Both the position numbers and the translations under genes were made by a program. Below, piece by piece: positions 1-7,498 of a stretch of 41,277 nucleotides of DNA. Position 1 is the stretch's first letter; the number at the start of each line of letters is the position of its first letter. The stretch covers positions 1 through 41,277 of the forward strand of contig CAZYQW010000087.1 in NCBI GenBank assembly GCA_964649825.1, written 5' to 3'. Source of the DNA: CAZYQW01 sp964649825 (lineage in GTDB: Bacteria > Planctomycetota > B15-G4 > JADJEK01). The notes under the pieces are model-generated. The model was not told the origin of the DNA. It saw only the letters and a list, made by a program, of their open reading frames with translations, and did not search any database.

Positions 1-723
1 CGCGGCCGGCACGGCCCGTTCGGGACTCTTCGAGGCCTCGACGGCGTGGATGTAGAAGTGGTTCGCGCCCGGGTGCTCGGGCGCGAGCGCGAGCGTGCGC
101 TCGAGCACCGCGACGATCTCGAGCGCGCGCCCCTTCGGCTCGCCCTCCTTCGTCCACAGATCCCAGGGCTGCAGGTCCATGAGCGACTCGGCGAAGAGCG
201 CTCCGACGTCCGGATCGTTCGGGAAGCGCTTCCACGCCGCCTCCATCGCGCTCGCGTAGGCCTCGTCGAGCGGCCCGCGATCCTCCGGCACCGGCCAGGC
301 GTAGCGCTTCGCGACCGCGCCGATCAACGCCTGTTCGACGGGCGCCGCGCGCGCGACGAGCCGTTCGGCTTCCCGCGCCGCGTCGTAGGCCGCGCGCGAG
401 CGCTCCTCGGTCATCTTCGGGTTGTTGATGTGCAAGCCGCTCGCATAGGAGATCCCCCACCACGCCATCGCGCAGTCGGGATCGATGCGCGCGGCCTCCT
501 CGAAGGAGCGGATCGCCTCGTCGTGGTTGAAGCCGTAGAGGAGCTGCATGCCCTGATCGAACCACCGCTGCGCTTCCACCGAGGACGTGGTGACGGCGCG
601 ATGGTACGTGCCGAAACCGTCGTAGAGGCTCGCGCCGCGCGGCGCCACGTGGCACGAGGGGCTCGACAGAAGCGAGAAAAGCGAGAGGGAGAGAACCAGA
701 GAGCGGAACGTTCGGGGGTGCAT
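1..723 (-). CDS. Tetratricopeptide-repeat secreted protein or lipoprotein (3' end outside window)
   Basis: This gene reads from an ATG at 723 down through base 1 without a stop, so 241 codons are visible and the C-terminus lies beyond the left edge. The N-terminus MHPRTFRSLVLSLSLFSLL is a typical signal peptide. Cys24 (SSPSC) could be lipidated, but serine at -3 makes a weak lipobox. The mature part has TPR-like helices, for example RWFDQGMQLLYGFNHDEAI followed by SFEEAARIDPDCAMAWWG, and later LERTLALAPEHPGANHFY. TPR units are protein-binding scaffolds, so an exported scaffold role is inferred; no catalytic motif is visible. A GGAGG-like site lies 5 bases before the ATG. It is on the same strand as the sdh-tatD operon but 251 bases downstream of tatD, so it is probably a separate unit. 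Confidence 0.8.
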   Translation of the reverse strand, partial: MHPRTFRSLVLSLSLFSLLSSPSCHVAPRGASLYDGFGTYHRAVTTSSVEAQRWFDQGMQLLYGFNHDEAIRSFEEAARIDPDCAMAWWGISYASGLHINNPKMTEERSRAAYDAAREAERLVARAAPVEQALIGAVAKRYAWPVPEDRGPLDEAYASAMEAAWKRFPNDPDVGALFAESLMDLQPWDLWTKEGEPKGRALEIVAVLERTLALAPEHPGANHFYIHAVEASKSPERAVPAA

Positions 724-974
724 GGGAGCCTCCGTTGGTCATGAACAGGAACGAACGAGTCCCCCCGCGGGACCGAACGTCCATTCTCGGTCCAGCGGGG
801 CCGCGTTCCACTAATGCCAGGGACGTCGAGGACGGAGAATTCGGGGGGCCGGGCGGTCGCCGTCCGCCACGTACAGGCAGTGCGCCTGCGGTCCTGCGCC
901 TCGATCTCGGTCGCGATGACCTCGCCTCGCTTCGAAAGCACTTTCACCACGGGCTGCTAGTCTAAGGAACCGAC

Positions 975-1793
975 TCACGACGCCGACGAGCCCGACCCGG
1001 GCAGCCGGAACAGCCGCCGCGCGTTCTCGGTCGTCGCCCGGCGCACCTCGTCTTCCGGGACGCCGATCAACTCGGCCAGCCTCGCCGCGGTGGCGGCCAC
1101 GTAGGACGGCTCGTTCCGCGTACCGCGCCACGGCGCCGGCGCGAGGAACGGCGCGTCGGTCTCGACCAGCGTCCGCTCGAGGGGCGTGACGGCCGCGACG
1201 GCGCGCACGTTGTCTCCCTTGGGAAACGTCAGGATCCCGCTGAAGGAGATGTAGAACCCGGCCGCGCGATACCGCTCCGCGTGAGCCGCGTCGCCGGTGT
1301 AGCAATGGATGACCCCGCGCAGACCAGGATGACGCTCGATCGTCTCGGCCACGTCGTCGTACGCGTCGTTTCGACCGTCCTGATCGCGGATGTGGACGAT
1401 GATCGGCAGGTCGAGCCGCGTCGCCAGCGCGGCGTGACGGTCGAACGACGCTCGCTGGCGGGCGGGCGAGACGCTGTCGCGGTAGTAGTCGAGCCCCGTC
1501 TCGCCGACCCCGACGAACGGCGTCCCGGGCGCGGCCAGGAGATCCTCGACCTCGGCGAGCTCACGTTCCAAATCCTCGGGCAGGTCGTTCGGGTGGATCC
1601 CCGCCGTCGGAAAGAGCACGCCGCGCCCCGCGCAGATTTCGCGGGCCTTGCGCGCGGTCGCGGCGTCGGTCGCCACGACGATCGCCTGCGCGACGTCCGC
1701 GGCCTCCATGCGCACGACCACGTCGTCGAGGTCGTCGTCGAACGAGTCCCAGACGAGGTGGCAGTGCGTGTCGACGAGCGGCGGGCGCGTCAC
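975..1793 (-). CDS. tatD: TatD family metal-dependent hydrolase / DNase
   Basis: The 272-residue protein has the full TatD pattern: an N-terminal metal motif VDTHCHL (His10, His12), GVGETGLDYYRDS (the conserved Glu and Asp), a mid-protein IVHIRD, GVIHCYTGD, and a C-terminal LVETDAPFLAP. TatD proteins are TIM-barrel amidohydrolases with 3'-5' DNase activity and a proposed repair or quality-control role; the physiological substrate here is unknown. The GTG at 1793 places VDTHCHL at residue 7, as usual for the family. That codon overlaps the sdhB stop in a GTGA tetranucleotide, so translation is probably coupled. A longer reading frame continues upstream through sdhB, but that part is only an alternative frame of sdhB. 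Confidence 0.93.
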   Translation of the reverse strand: MTRPPLVDTHCHLVWDSFDDDLDDVVVRMEAADVAQAIVVATDAATARKAREICAGRGVLFPTAGIHPNDLPEDLERELAEVEDLLAAPGTPFVGVGETGLDYYRDSVSPARQRASFDRHAALATRLDLPIIVHIRDQDGRNDAYDDVAETIERHPGLRGVIHCYTGDAAHAERYRAAGFYISFSGILTFPKGDNVRAVAAVTPLERTLVETDAPFLAPAPWRGTRNEPSYVAATAARLAELIGVPEDEVRRATTENARRLFRLPGSGSSAS

Positions 1794-2536
1794 TTCCTGC
1801 CGGTCAGCTTGCGCCAGAGGATCTTGAGCGGATCGTAGAAGCGATCGACCACGCGCTCCTTCAACGGGATGATCGCATTGTCGGTGATCTTGATGTGCTC
1901 GGGACAGACGACGGTGCAGCACTTCGTGATGTTGCAGTAGCCGAGGCCGTACGCCTGGCGGAGCTCGTCGAGCCGATCCTCGGTATCCAGCGGATGGGCC
2001 TCGAGCGCGGCGACGTACGTGAAGAAGCGCGGGCCAATGAACTCGCCGTGCTTCTTGTGGTCGCGCAAGACGTGGCACACGTCCTGACAGAGGTAGCACT
2101 CGATGCACTTCCGGTACTCCTGGACCCGGTCGATGTCCTCCTGCATCATCCGCCAGGTGCCGTCGGGCGCGTCCGGCTTGCGCGGCTTGAACGGCTTGAT
2201 CTTCTTCTTCACCTCGTAGTGCCACGACACGTCGGGCACCAGGTCGCGCATGACGGGGAACGTCTGCAACGGCTCGATGATGATCGGCTTGGTCAGGTCG
2301 ATGTCGGAGAGTCGGGTCATACACATCAATCGCGGCATGCCGTTCACCTCCGCCGAGCAGGACCCGCACTTGCCGGCCTTGCAGTTCCAGCGGCACGCGA
2401 GGTCGTTCGCCTGCTCAGCCTGGATCTTGTGCACCGCGTCGAGGACGACCATGCCCTCCGTGACTTCGGTGGCGTAGTCCTTCAGACCACCGCCGTTCTT
2501 GTCGCCGCGCCATACTCTGAAGGTCACCGACGTCAT
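1790..2536 (-). CDS. sdhB: Succinate dehydrogenase/fumarate reductase iron-sulfur subunit
   Basis: This 248-residue subunit carries electrons from the flavoprotein to the membrane anchor. An N-terminal ferredoxin domain has the [2Fe-2S] ligands in CRWNCKAGKCGSC (Cys48, Cys52 or Cys57, Cys60) with Cys72 as the distal ligand. The C-terminal helical domain has CIECYLCQDVC for the [4Fe-4S] centre and CNITKCCTVVC with the remaining cluster ligands. Length and sequence style resemble the Sdh1-type B subunit of mycobacteria, which is also 248 residues, rather than the E. coli type. The ATG at 2536 overlaps the sdhA stop as ATGA, and its 3' end overlaps tatD by 4 bases. It is the third gene of a sdhC-sdhA-sdhB-tatD operon. 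Confidence 0.96.
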   Translation of the reverse strand: MTSVTFRVWRGDKNGGGLKDYATEVTEGMVVLDAVHKIQAEQANDLACRWNCKAGKCGSCSAEVNGMPRLMCMTRLSDIDLTKPIIIEPLQTFPVMRDLVPDVSWHYEVKKKIKPFKPRKPDAPDGTWRMMQEDIDRVQEYRKCIECYLCQDVCHVLRDHKKHGEFIGPRFFTYVAALEAHPLDTEDRLDELRQAYGLGYCNITKCCTVVCPEHIKITDNAIIPLKERVVDRFYDPLKILWRKLTGRK

Positions 2537-4347
2537 GACTTCTGGTTCTCCTCGATGATCTTCTGCAGCTGGGGCGGAATGGGCGGGAGCTTACGTTCCT
2601 CCAGGTTCATCGATCCGTCCGGACGACGCGTCAACACGTGCCGCACCTTGCCGAACTTCTCGTCCTTGCCCGGGAAGTCCTCGCGGAAGTGTCCACCACG
2701 GCTCTCCTTCCGTGCCTCGGCCGACCGCGCGATCCCCTCGGAGACGATCATCAGGTTCCGCAGGTCGAGCGCGGTATGCCAGCCCGGGTTGTACTCGCGG
2801 TTGCCTTCGACCGCGACCGTGGCGGCACGAGCCTTGAGCTCGCCGAGCTTCTCGACGGCCTGCTCGAGCTCGCCCTGCTCGCGGACGATGCCGACGAGGC
2901 TCTGCATCGTCTCCTTGAGGTCGCGCGCGACGTCGTACGGTGACTCGCCTTTGCGGCCGAACGGCTTCAGCGCGTCCTTCGTGACCGCTTCGACCTCGGC
3001 GTCGTCGAAGGACGCGGCGGCGTGCTCCTTCGCGAACCTCGCGGCGTACTCGCCCGCGCGCTTGCCGAAGACGATCAGGTCGGAGAGCGAGTTGCCGCCG
3101 AGACGGTTCGCGCCGTGGAGCCCAGCCGCGCATTCGCCGGCGGCGAACAGACCGGGAACGGTCGACATCTGCGAGTCGCCGTCCACGGAGATCCCCCCCA
3201 TCACGTAGTGGACGGTCGGACCGACCTCCATCGGCTCCTTCGTGATGTCGATGCCGGCGAGCTCCTTGAACTGGTGGTACATGCTCGGGAGCTTCTTCTT
3301 GATGTGCTCCTCGCTGTTCGAGATCCTCTCCTTGATCCAGGCGATGTCCAGGAAGACACCGCCGTGGGGAGAGCCGCGGCCCTGCTTCACCTCGCGCACG
3401 ATGCAGCGCGCGACGTGGTCACGGGTCAGGAGCTCGGGGGGACGCCGGGCCGACTTGTCGCCCGTGACGTACCGCCAGCCCTCGTCGGGGTTGTCGGCGG
3501 TCTGATGCTTGTAGAGGTCGGGGATGTCGTCGAACATGAACCGGCGGCCTTCGCGGTTCTTCAGGACGCCACCTTCGCCGCGCACGCCCTCCGTGACCAG
3601 GATGCCGGCCACGCTCGGCGGCCAGACCATCCCGGTCGGGTGGAACTGGACGTACTCCATGTCGGTCAGCTCCGCGCCCGCTTCGTACGCGAGCGCGTGA
3701 CCGTCGCCGGTGTACTCCCACGAGTTCGACGTGACCTGGTACGCGCGGCCGATGCCGCCCGTGGCGAGCACCACCGCTTTCGCCCGGAAGACTCGGAAGC
3801 GGCCGAGCTCGCGGTCGTAGCCGACGGCGCCGCAGACGCGATCGCCGTGCTTCAGGAGGTGGATGACGGTGTGCTCCATGTACACGTCGATCCCTTGGTG
3901 GATCCCGTGATCCTGGAGCGTGCGGATCATCTCGAGTCCGGTCCGATCGCCGACGTGCGCGAGGCGCGGGTAGCGGTGGCCACCGAAGTTGCGCTGCAGG
4001 ATGCGCCCGTCCTTGGTCCGATCGAAGACGGCGCCCCACGCCTCGAGCTCGCGAACGCGCGCCGGCGCTTCTCTCGCATGCAGCTCGGCCATGCGCCAGT
4101 TGTTGACGTACTGGCCGCCGCGCATCGTGTCGGCGAAGTGGACCTGCCAGTTGTCACGGTCGTCGACGTTCGCGAGCGACGCCGCCATGCCGCCCTCGGC
4201 CATCACGGTGTGCGCCTTCCCGAGGAGCGACTTGCAGATCAACGCGACCGACGCGCCTTCGGCCGACGCCTCGATCGCGGCGCGCAGGCCCGCGCCTCCC
4301 GCCCCGATGACGATGACGTCATGCTCGTGCGTCCTGAGGTCCGGCAT
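2533..4347 (-). CDS. sdhA: Succinate dehydrogenase/fumarate reductase flavoprotein subunit
   Basis: The 604-residue flavoprotein oxidises succinate to fumarate, or does the reverse. Visible features are the FAD dinucleotide-binding motif VIVIGAGGAGLRAA near residues 11-24, the histidine expected to hold FAD covalently in KAHTVMAEGG (His46), the substrate-binding region FHPTGM, and the C-terminal flavin-contact segment HGANRLGGNSLSDL. The C-terminal helical domain with DLRNLM follows. The start is the ATG at 4347. Its Shine-Dalgarno GGAGG lies inside the last sdhC codons, and the start shares one base with the sdhC stop (TGATG). A longer upstream frame is only the shadow of sdhC. Confidence 0.97.
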   Translation of the reverse strand: MPDLRTHEHDVIVIGAGGAGLRAAIEASAEGASVALICKSLLGKAHTVMAEGGMAASLANVDDRDNWQVHFADTMRGGQYVNNWRMAELHAREAPARVRELEAWGAVFDRTKDGRILQRNFGGHRYPRLAHVGDRTGLEMIRTLQDHGIHQGIDVYMEHTVIHLLKHGDRVCGAVGYDRELGRFRVFRAKAVVLATGGIGRAYQVTSNSWEYTGDGHALAYEAGAELTDMEYVQFHPTGMVWPPSVAGILVTEGVRGEGGVLKNREGRRFMFDDIPDLYKHQTADNPDEGWRYVTGDKSARRPPELLTRDHVARCIVREVKQGRGSPHGGVFLDIAWIKERISNSEEHIKKKLPSMYHQFKELAGIDITKEPMEVGPTVHYVMGGISVDGDSQMSTVPGLFAAGECAAGLHGANRLGGNSLSDLIVFGKRAGEYAARFAKEHAAASFDDAEVEAVTKDALKPFGRKGESPYDVARDLKETMQSLVGIVREQGELEQAVEKLGELKARAATVAVEGNREYNPGWHTALDLRNLMIVSEGIARSAEARKESRGGHFREDFPGKDEKFGKVRHVLTRRPDGSMNLEERKLPPIPPQLQKIIEENQKS

Positions 4348-5141
4348 CAGAGAATCCTCCAGTCCGTCCAGGTCCCACGCGACAACATCAGCACGTACAG
4401 GTCCGTGAACATGACCCAGATGAGGCTGATCCACGCGAACTTCATGTGTCGCTCGTTCAGGCAGGTGACGCAATCCCACGCCTTCTTGCGCGCCGGCGAG
4501 GTCGAGAAGACGTCGAGGAAGCCGCCCACGAGGTGGCGCAGCGAGTGGCAACCGAGCGTGTAGCCGGAGAGGAAGATCACGTTCAACGTCAGGACGATCG
4601 TACCGACGCCGATCCCGAACTCTTCGCCGCCGTCGCCGTCGGCGAACCACATCCCCTTCCAGGCGTCATGCGCGAGGAGGAACAGGAACGCGATCGCGAA
4701 ATAGAGGAAGTAGCGATGGATGTTCTGGACGATCAGGGGGAGCGAATTCTCGCCGCGGTACTCGTTGCGAAGCTCGCCCACTGCGCACGCCGGCGGGTCG
4801 CCCCAGAACGCCTTGTAGTACGCGCCGCGGTAGTAGTAGCAGGTGAACCGGAATCCGGCCGGGAAGACGAGGATGAGCATCGCCGGCGAGATCCATCCCG
4901 GGATCCAGTCCGGCTTCGAGCCGAACCAACTGTGCACCGAGTCGCCCCAGAGCAGCGGCGAGTAGAACGGCGTGAGGTAGCCGCCGAACTCGAAGTGAGC
5001 GTTCTGGAACACGCGAACGTTCGCGTAGACGAGGAAGGCCGACAGTCCGAGGAAGACGACGACGGGCGACGCCCACCAGTTGTCCTTCCGCTCGGTCTTG
5101 AGGAAGCCGCGCCGAACGGCGCTTGCGCCCGCGGATGTCAT
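4347..5141 (-). CDS. sdhC: Succinate dehydrogenase membrane-anchor subunit, Sdh1-like (possible Rieske-type cluster)
   Basis: This 264-residue membrane protein has hydrophobic segments near residues 25-42, 84-100, 145-158, 180-196 and 236-254. Motifs such as RFTCYYYRGAYYKAFWG, DPPACAVGE and QNIHRYFLYFA match the single-gene anchor of the mycobacterial Sdh1 operon (Rv0249c type), not the two-gene SdhC/SdhD anchor. Conserved-looking Cys and His residues are His142, His158, Cys198, His199, His203, Cys224, Cys227 and His232. The mycobacterial Sdh1 anchor is reported to carry a membrane-embedded Rieske-type [2Fe-2S] cluster, so the same is plausible here but not proven. The ATG at 5141 is chosen because GGGAG lies 5 bases upstream; an in-frame ATG at 5159 has no ribosome binding site. 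First gene of the operon. Confidence 0.88.
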   Translation of the reverse strand: MTSAGASAVRRGFLKTERKDNWWASPVVVFLGLSAFLVYANVRVFQNAHFEFGGYLTPFYSPLLWGDSVHSWFGSKPDWIPGWISPAMLILVFPAGFRFTCYYYRGAYYKAFWGDPPACAVGELRNEYRGENSLPLIVQNIHRYFLYFAIAFLFLLAHDAWKGMWFADGDGGEEFGIGVGTIVLTLNVIFLSGYTLGCHSLRHLVGGFLDVFSTSPARKKAWDCVTCLNERHMKFAWISLIWVMFTDLYVLMLSRGTWTDWRIL

Positions 5142-5604
5142 GAACGCTCCCGTGGTCATGGTTCGAATGCCGGGTCGGAACGATCTCGCGAACGTCCGCG
5201 CGAGGACCAGCTCCCGCCTTGGGCGTGTCATCGTCGTCCCTGGCAAGGCGCGCGGACGGCCGCGTACTCGAGGTACACCGACCAACGCGGCCAGAGGTGA
5301 CGATCGGCGTCCGAAAGTGGGAACGTGATCTTGCGCGGGCCCTCGCACCGTTGCAGAAGCCGTTCGGGGTCGCGGCGACCGCTCGCCTCGCACCCAAAGC
5401 GCTTCCTCAACGCCTGTTTCAGGTTAGGTGCCGAGCCCACGTCCGTCAACGCGCGCGATCGCGGCGATTCGCCGCAGAGCTCCGAACGGAGCTTGTCGCG
5501 AGCCCGGCGAGACCGGTTCCCAGCCTTGACGGTGCTTCGGCCGTTTGGTGAGGTGCTCCCGTCGGAAGGCGTCCGTGCGGTCTGCGGGCGCCTCGGGAGC
5601 AGGA
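5142..5604. other. Intergenic region between divergent sdhC and the sigma-like gene
   Basis: This 463-base stretch should hold the promoters of the sdh operon (leftward) and of the 5605 operon (rightward). A TTGACG at 5526-5531 resembles a -35 box, but no convincing -10 box follows at the right spacing. No RNA gene or supported reading frame was found; open frames here are arginine/proline-rich and look non-coding. Confidence 0.4.
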
Positions 5605-6297
5605 ATGGAACGTAGGGATCAGCCCCGGCCGGAACGCGACGGACGCGAGATCGTCCTCGAGTTCCTCCGCAACCTCGACGATGGTCCCCGGATCGACGCC
5701 GAGACCGCGCGCGACGTCGAGAAGCTCGCGGACATCCTCCTCGACCACGGTCGCAAGGTCGAGGGCACCCAGTTCCTCTACTACCTGGTCGCCCTGCTCG
5801 CGCCACGCTTCGACGAGCTGATCGTCGGCGTCTGCGAGCGCGAGTACCTCTTCCTCCATCCCAGGCCGGTCTCCGAACAGGCCGTCGTCGAGGTCTACTG
5901 CCGCCACCTGGACGGCGACCGGCGCCGGCCTTTCTCTGCCTGGTGCCCACTCTTGCTCCGGGAGGTCGCGCTCCGTGTCCGCACCGACCCAGACTATCTG
6001 CTGTTCCAAGTCGATGAACGGAGCACGCCGCGCGACCGGATCAACGCCGAGCTCGCGAGAATCGTGAACCAGCAAGCCTTCGATGCCCGTCGCATCGCAT
6101 GGATGAGTTTCGTCGGCGGGACCTCGTCGCAAGAGATCGCTCGACTCACTCGCTTGCCCCTCGAGCACGTGGAATGCGTCGTCGCCGAATTCTTCCGCCT
6201 CGCCATGCGAGCGGCGGGTTACGGACCACCGCCGGGTTCGACCGAGGACGAGGCCGGGGGCACTGGTTTTTGGCGAACCATGGAGGGCGGAACATGA
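5605..6297 (+). CDS. Divergent ECF-like sigma-70 factor
   Basis: This 230-residue protein resembles a sigma-70 family factor, but at a distance. Residues 65-130 fit region 2: APRFDELIVGVCEREYLFL, then RHLDGDRRRPFSAWCPLLLREVAL, which parallels the usual DDLVQETFLRAWRHL...F..WLxRIARN layout. Residues 145-205 fit region 4, with the helix-turn-helix FVGGTSSQEIARLTRLPLEHV. The usual DxVQ signature is degraded, so promoter recognition or core binding may be altered; it could also be a sigma-derived regulator. The ATG at 5605 has GGGAG 5 bases upstream. The stop overlaps the next gene as ATGA. Placed first in a four-gene unit ending in a giant surface protein, it probably regulates that unit or its own operon (inference). 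Confidence 0.65.
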   Translation: MERRDQPRPERDGREIVLEFLRNLDDGPRIDAETARDVEKLADILLDHGRKVEGTQFLYYLVALLAPRFDELIVGVCEREYLFLHPRPVSEQAVVEVYCRHLDGDRRRPFSAWCPLLLREVALRVRTDPDYLLFQVDERSTPRDRINAELARIVNQQAFDARRIAWMSFVGGTSSQEIARLTRLPLEHVECVVAEFFRLAMRAAGYGPPPGSTEDEAGGTGFWRTMEGGT

Positions 6298-7274
6298 CCG
6301 ACCGCCCGTTCGACCCCCGCGACTTGATCCCTCACCTGCCCGAGCTTCTCGCCGGCTCGGAGCCGTTGCTCGACGCGCCGCAAGCGAAGCGCATACTGCG
6401 CGAAGACCCGGCCGCGCAGGCCGCGTTGCTCGCGGTCGCCGACTACGTGCAGGTCTTCACCGGTGCGAGACCAACGCGCTTTCGGCGCGTCCTCCCCTCG
6501 GCTGAAAAACCGATCGAGGAGGCCGCGAAGCGGCTCGCGGAGCCGCTGCGAGCGACTCTGCTGGCGGAGGGAAGGCGGCTCTTCCTGGCGGCGTCGGCCG
6601 ATTCGCGGTGGTGCGACGGTCCGCCCATGCCGAAGGCGCTGCAGTCGTCGAAGACCCTTGCTACGTTGCCACCAGTACTCGGACTCGAGCCATCCGAATG
6701 GCGTCGATACCTGAGCCTGGTCGCCCAGGATGACGTCGACGGCCTCGCCGGTCTCAGGCGCGCCGACGCTCTCTTCCGGGCGGCAATCGAGCTCGGTGGC
6801 GAGCGATCGATCGCCGAGTACTACTGCATGTTGATTCGGTCAGTGGAGACCCAGTCTGTATCGAAAGACGATTGGGAGTCACTGGCTCGTCGAACGACCG
6901 TCATGGAAATCCGTGGAGCTTGCCTCTTCCAGCTGGGACAGCTGCTCGCACTGCGCAAGCCGGACGACGCGGTCTCGGTGGATGAACAGGCGGCGACTCT
7001 CCTCCCCGCATACGCGGTCGGTACGTACAACACCATGCTTCACGCCGGTATGGCCGCCGATTCAAGAACTGCGCTTGCGGCGACGACGGACCTCGCCGCG
7101 AGACTTGCTGCCTTCCCCGGTCTCGACGTCCTCGTTTCGGCCCAGGTTGACCGTGATCGCGGGTTCTGGCGAAGCGTCTCTTCCCGTTCGCGGGCAATCG
7201 TCGAACACCTGACTGCAACTCTGCCCGAGCACGTCGCGAGTGCGATCATTGGAGCGCTCGAGAATGAAGACTAG
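6294..7274 (+). CDS. Helical protein of unknown function, coupled to the sigma-like gene
   Basis: I do not recognise this 326-residue protein. It has no signal peptide or membrane segment and is rich in Ala, Leu and Arg, with predicted amphipathic helices. Between residues 170 and 310 there are TPR-like or HEAT-like helices, for example LRRADALFRAAIELGG and RGACLFQLGQLLALRKPDDAV. The ATG overlaps the stop of the sigma-like gene by 4 bases, so the two are probably made in fixed ratio. An anti-sigma or co-regulator role is a reasonable guess from position alone; no zinc-finger anti-sigma motif is present. The 3' end overlaps the next ATG by 11 bases. Confidence 0.7.
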   Translation: MTDRPFDPRDLIPHLPELLAGSEPLLDAPQAKRILREDPAAQAALLAVADYVQVFTGARPTRFRRVLPSAEKPIEEAAKRLAEPLRATLLAEGRRLFLAASADSRWCDGPPMPKALQSSKTLATLPPVLGLEPSEWRRYLSLVAQDDVDGLAGLRRADALFRAAIELGGERSIAEYYCMLIRSVETQSVSKDDWESLARRTTVMEIRGACLFQLGQLLALRKPDDAVSVDEQAATLLPAYAVGTYNTMLHAGMAADSRTALAATTDLAARLAAFPGLDVLVSAQVDRDRGFWRSVSSRSRAIVEHLTATLPEHVASAIIGALENED

Positions 7275-7485
7275 CCGGTCTGCTTGCTTCCTCGTTCTGG
7301 CTTCGGCCTGGCTCGCTCCCACTGCATGGTCCGGCGGCGGTCTACCCGGAGGGTCGGCCGCGCCACCGACCGGCGGCGAGCTGAAGGGAGCCCTGATCCT
7401 CGACGCGGAGCGCGACGACGTCCGTCCTACGCCGCGCAGCGGCGAAACGGCGGGTATGTTCGCGGCTCCAGGCGCCCCCGGTTAG
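7264..7485 (+). CDS. Small secreted protein of unknown function
   Basis: The 73-residue product starts with a clear signal peptide, MKTSRSACFLVLASAWLAP, with probable cleavage after TAWS or just beyond. The mature part of about 50 residues is rich in Gly, Pro and Ala (GGGLPGGSAAPPTGG) and looks disordered. It overlaps the upstream gene by 11 bases and ends 13 bases before the GTG of the large downstream gene, so it belongs to the same operon. A short exported spacer or sensor peptide is possible, but there is no homology I can name. Strong signal-peptide character and tight packing argue for a real gene. Confidence 0.55.
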   Translation: MKTSRSACFLVLASAWLAPTAWSGGGLPGGSAAPPTGGELKGALILDAERDDVRPTPRSGETAGMFAAPGAPG

Positions 7486-7498
7486 CGAGGTTCGCGCC

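Noticed and set aside
811..950. Possible small gene or gene remnant on the minus strand (reading MVKVLSKRGEVIATEIEAQ)
   Set aside because: The first 20 or so residues look protein-like, but the frame then becomes Arg/Pro-rich and runs into the TPR gene in another frame. A frameshift would be needed to continue as LYVADGDRPAP; this is too weak to call.
5526..5560. Sigma70 promoter starting at TTGACG
   Set aside because: The hexamer at the expected -10 spacing (TGAGGT) does not match a -10 box, so the call is not supported.
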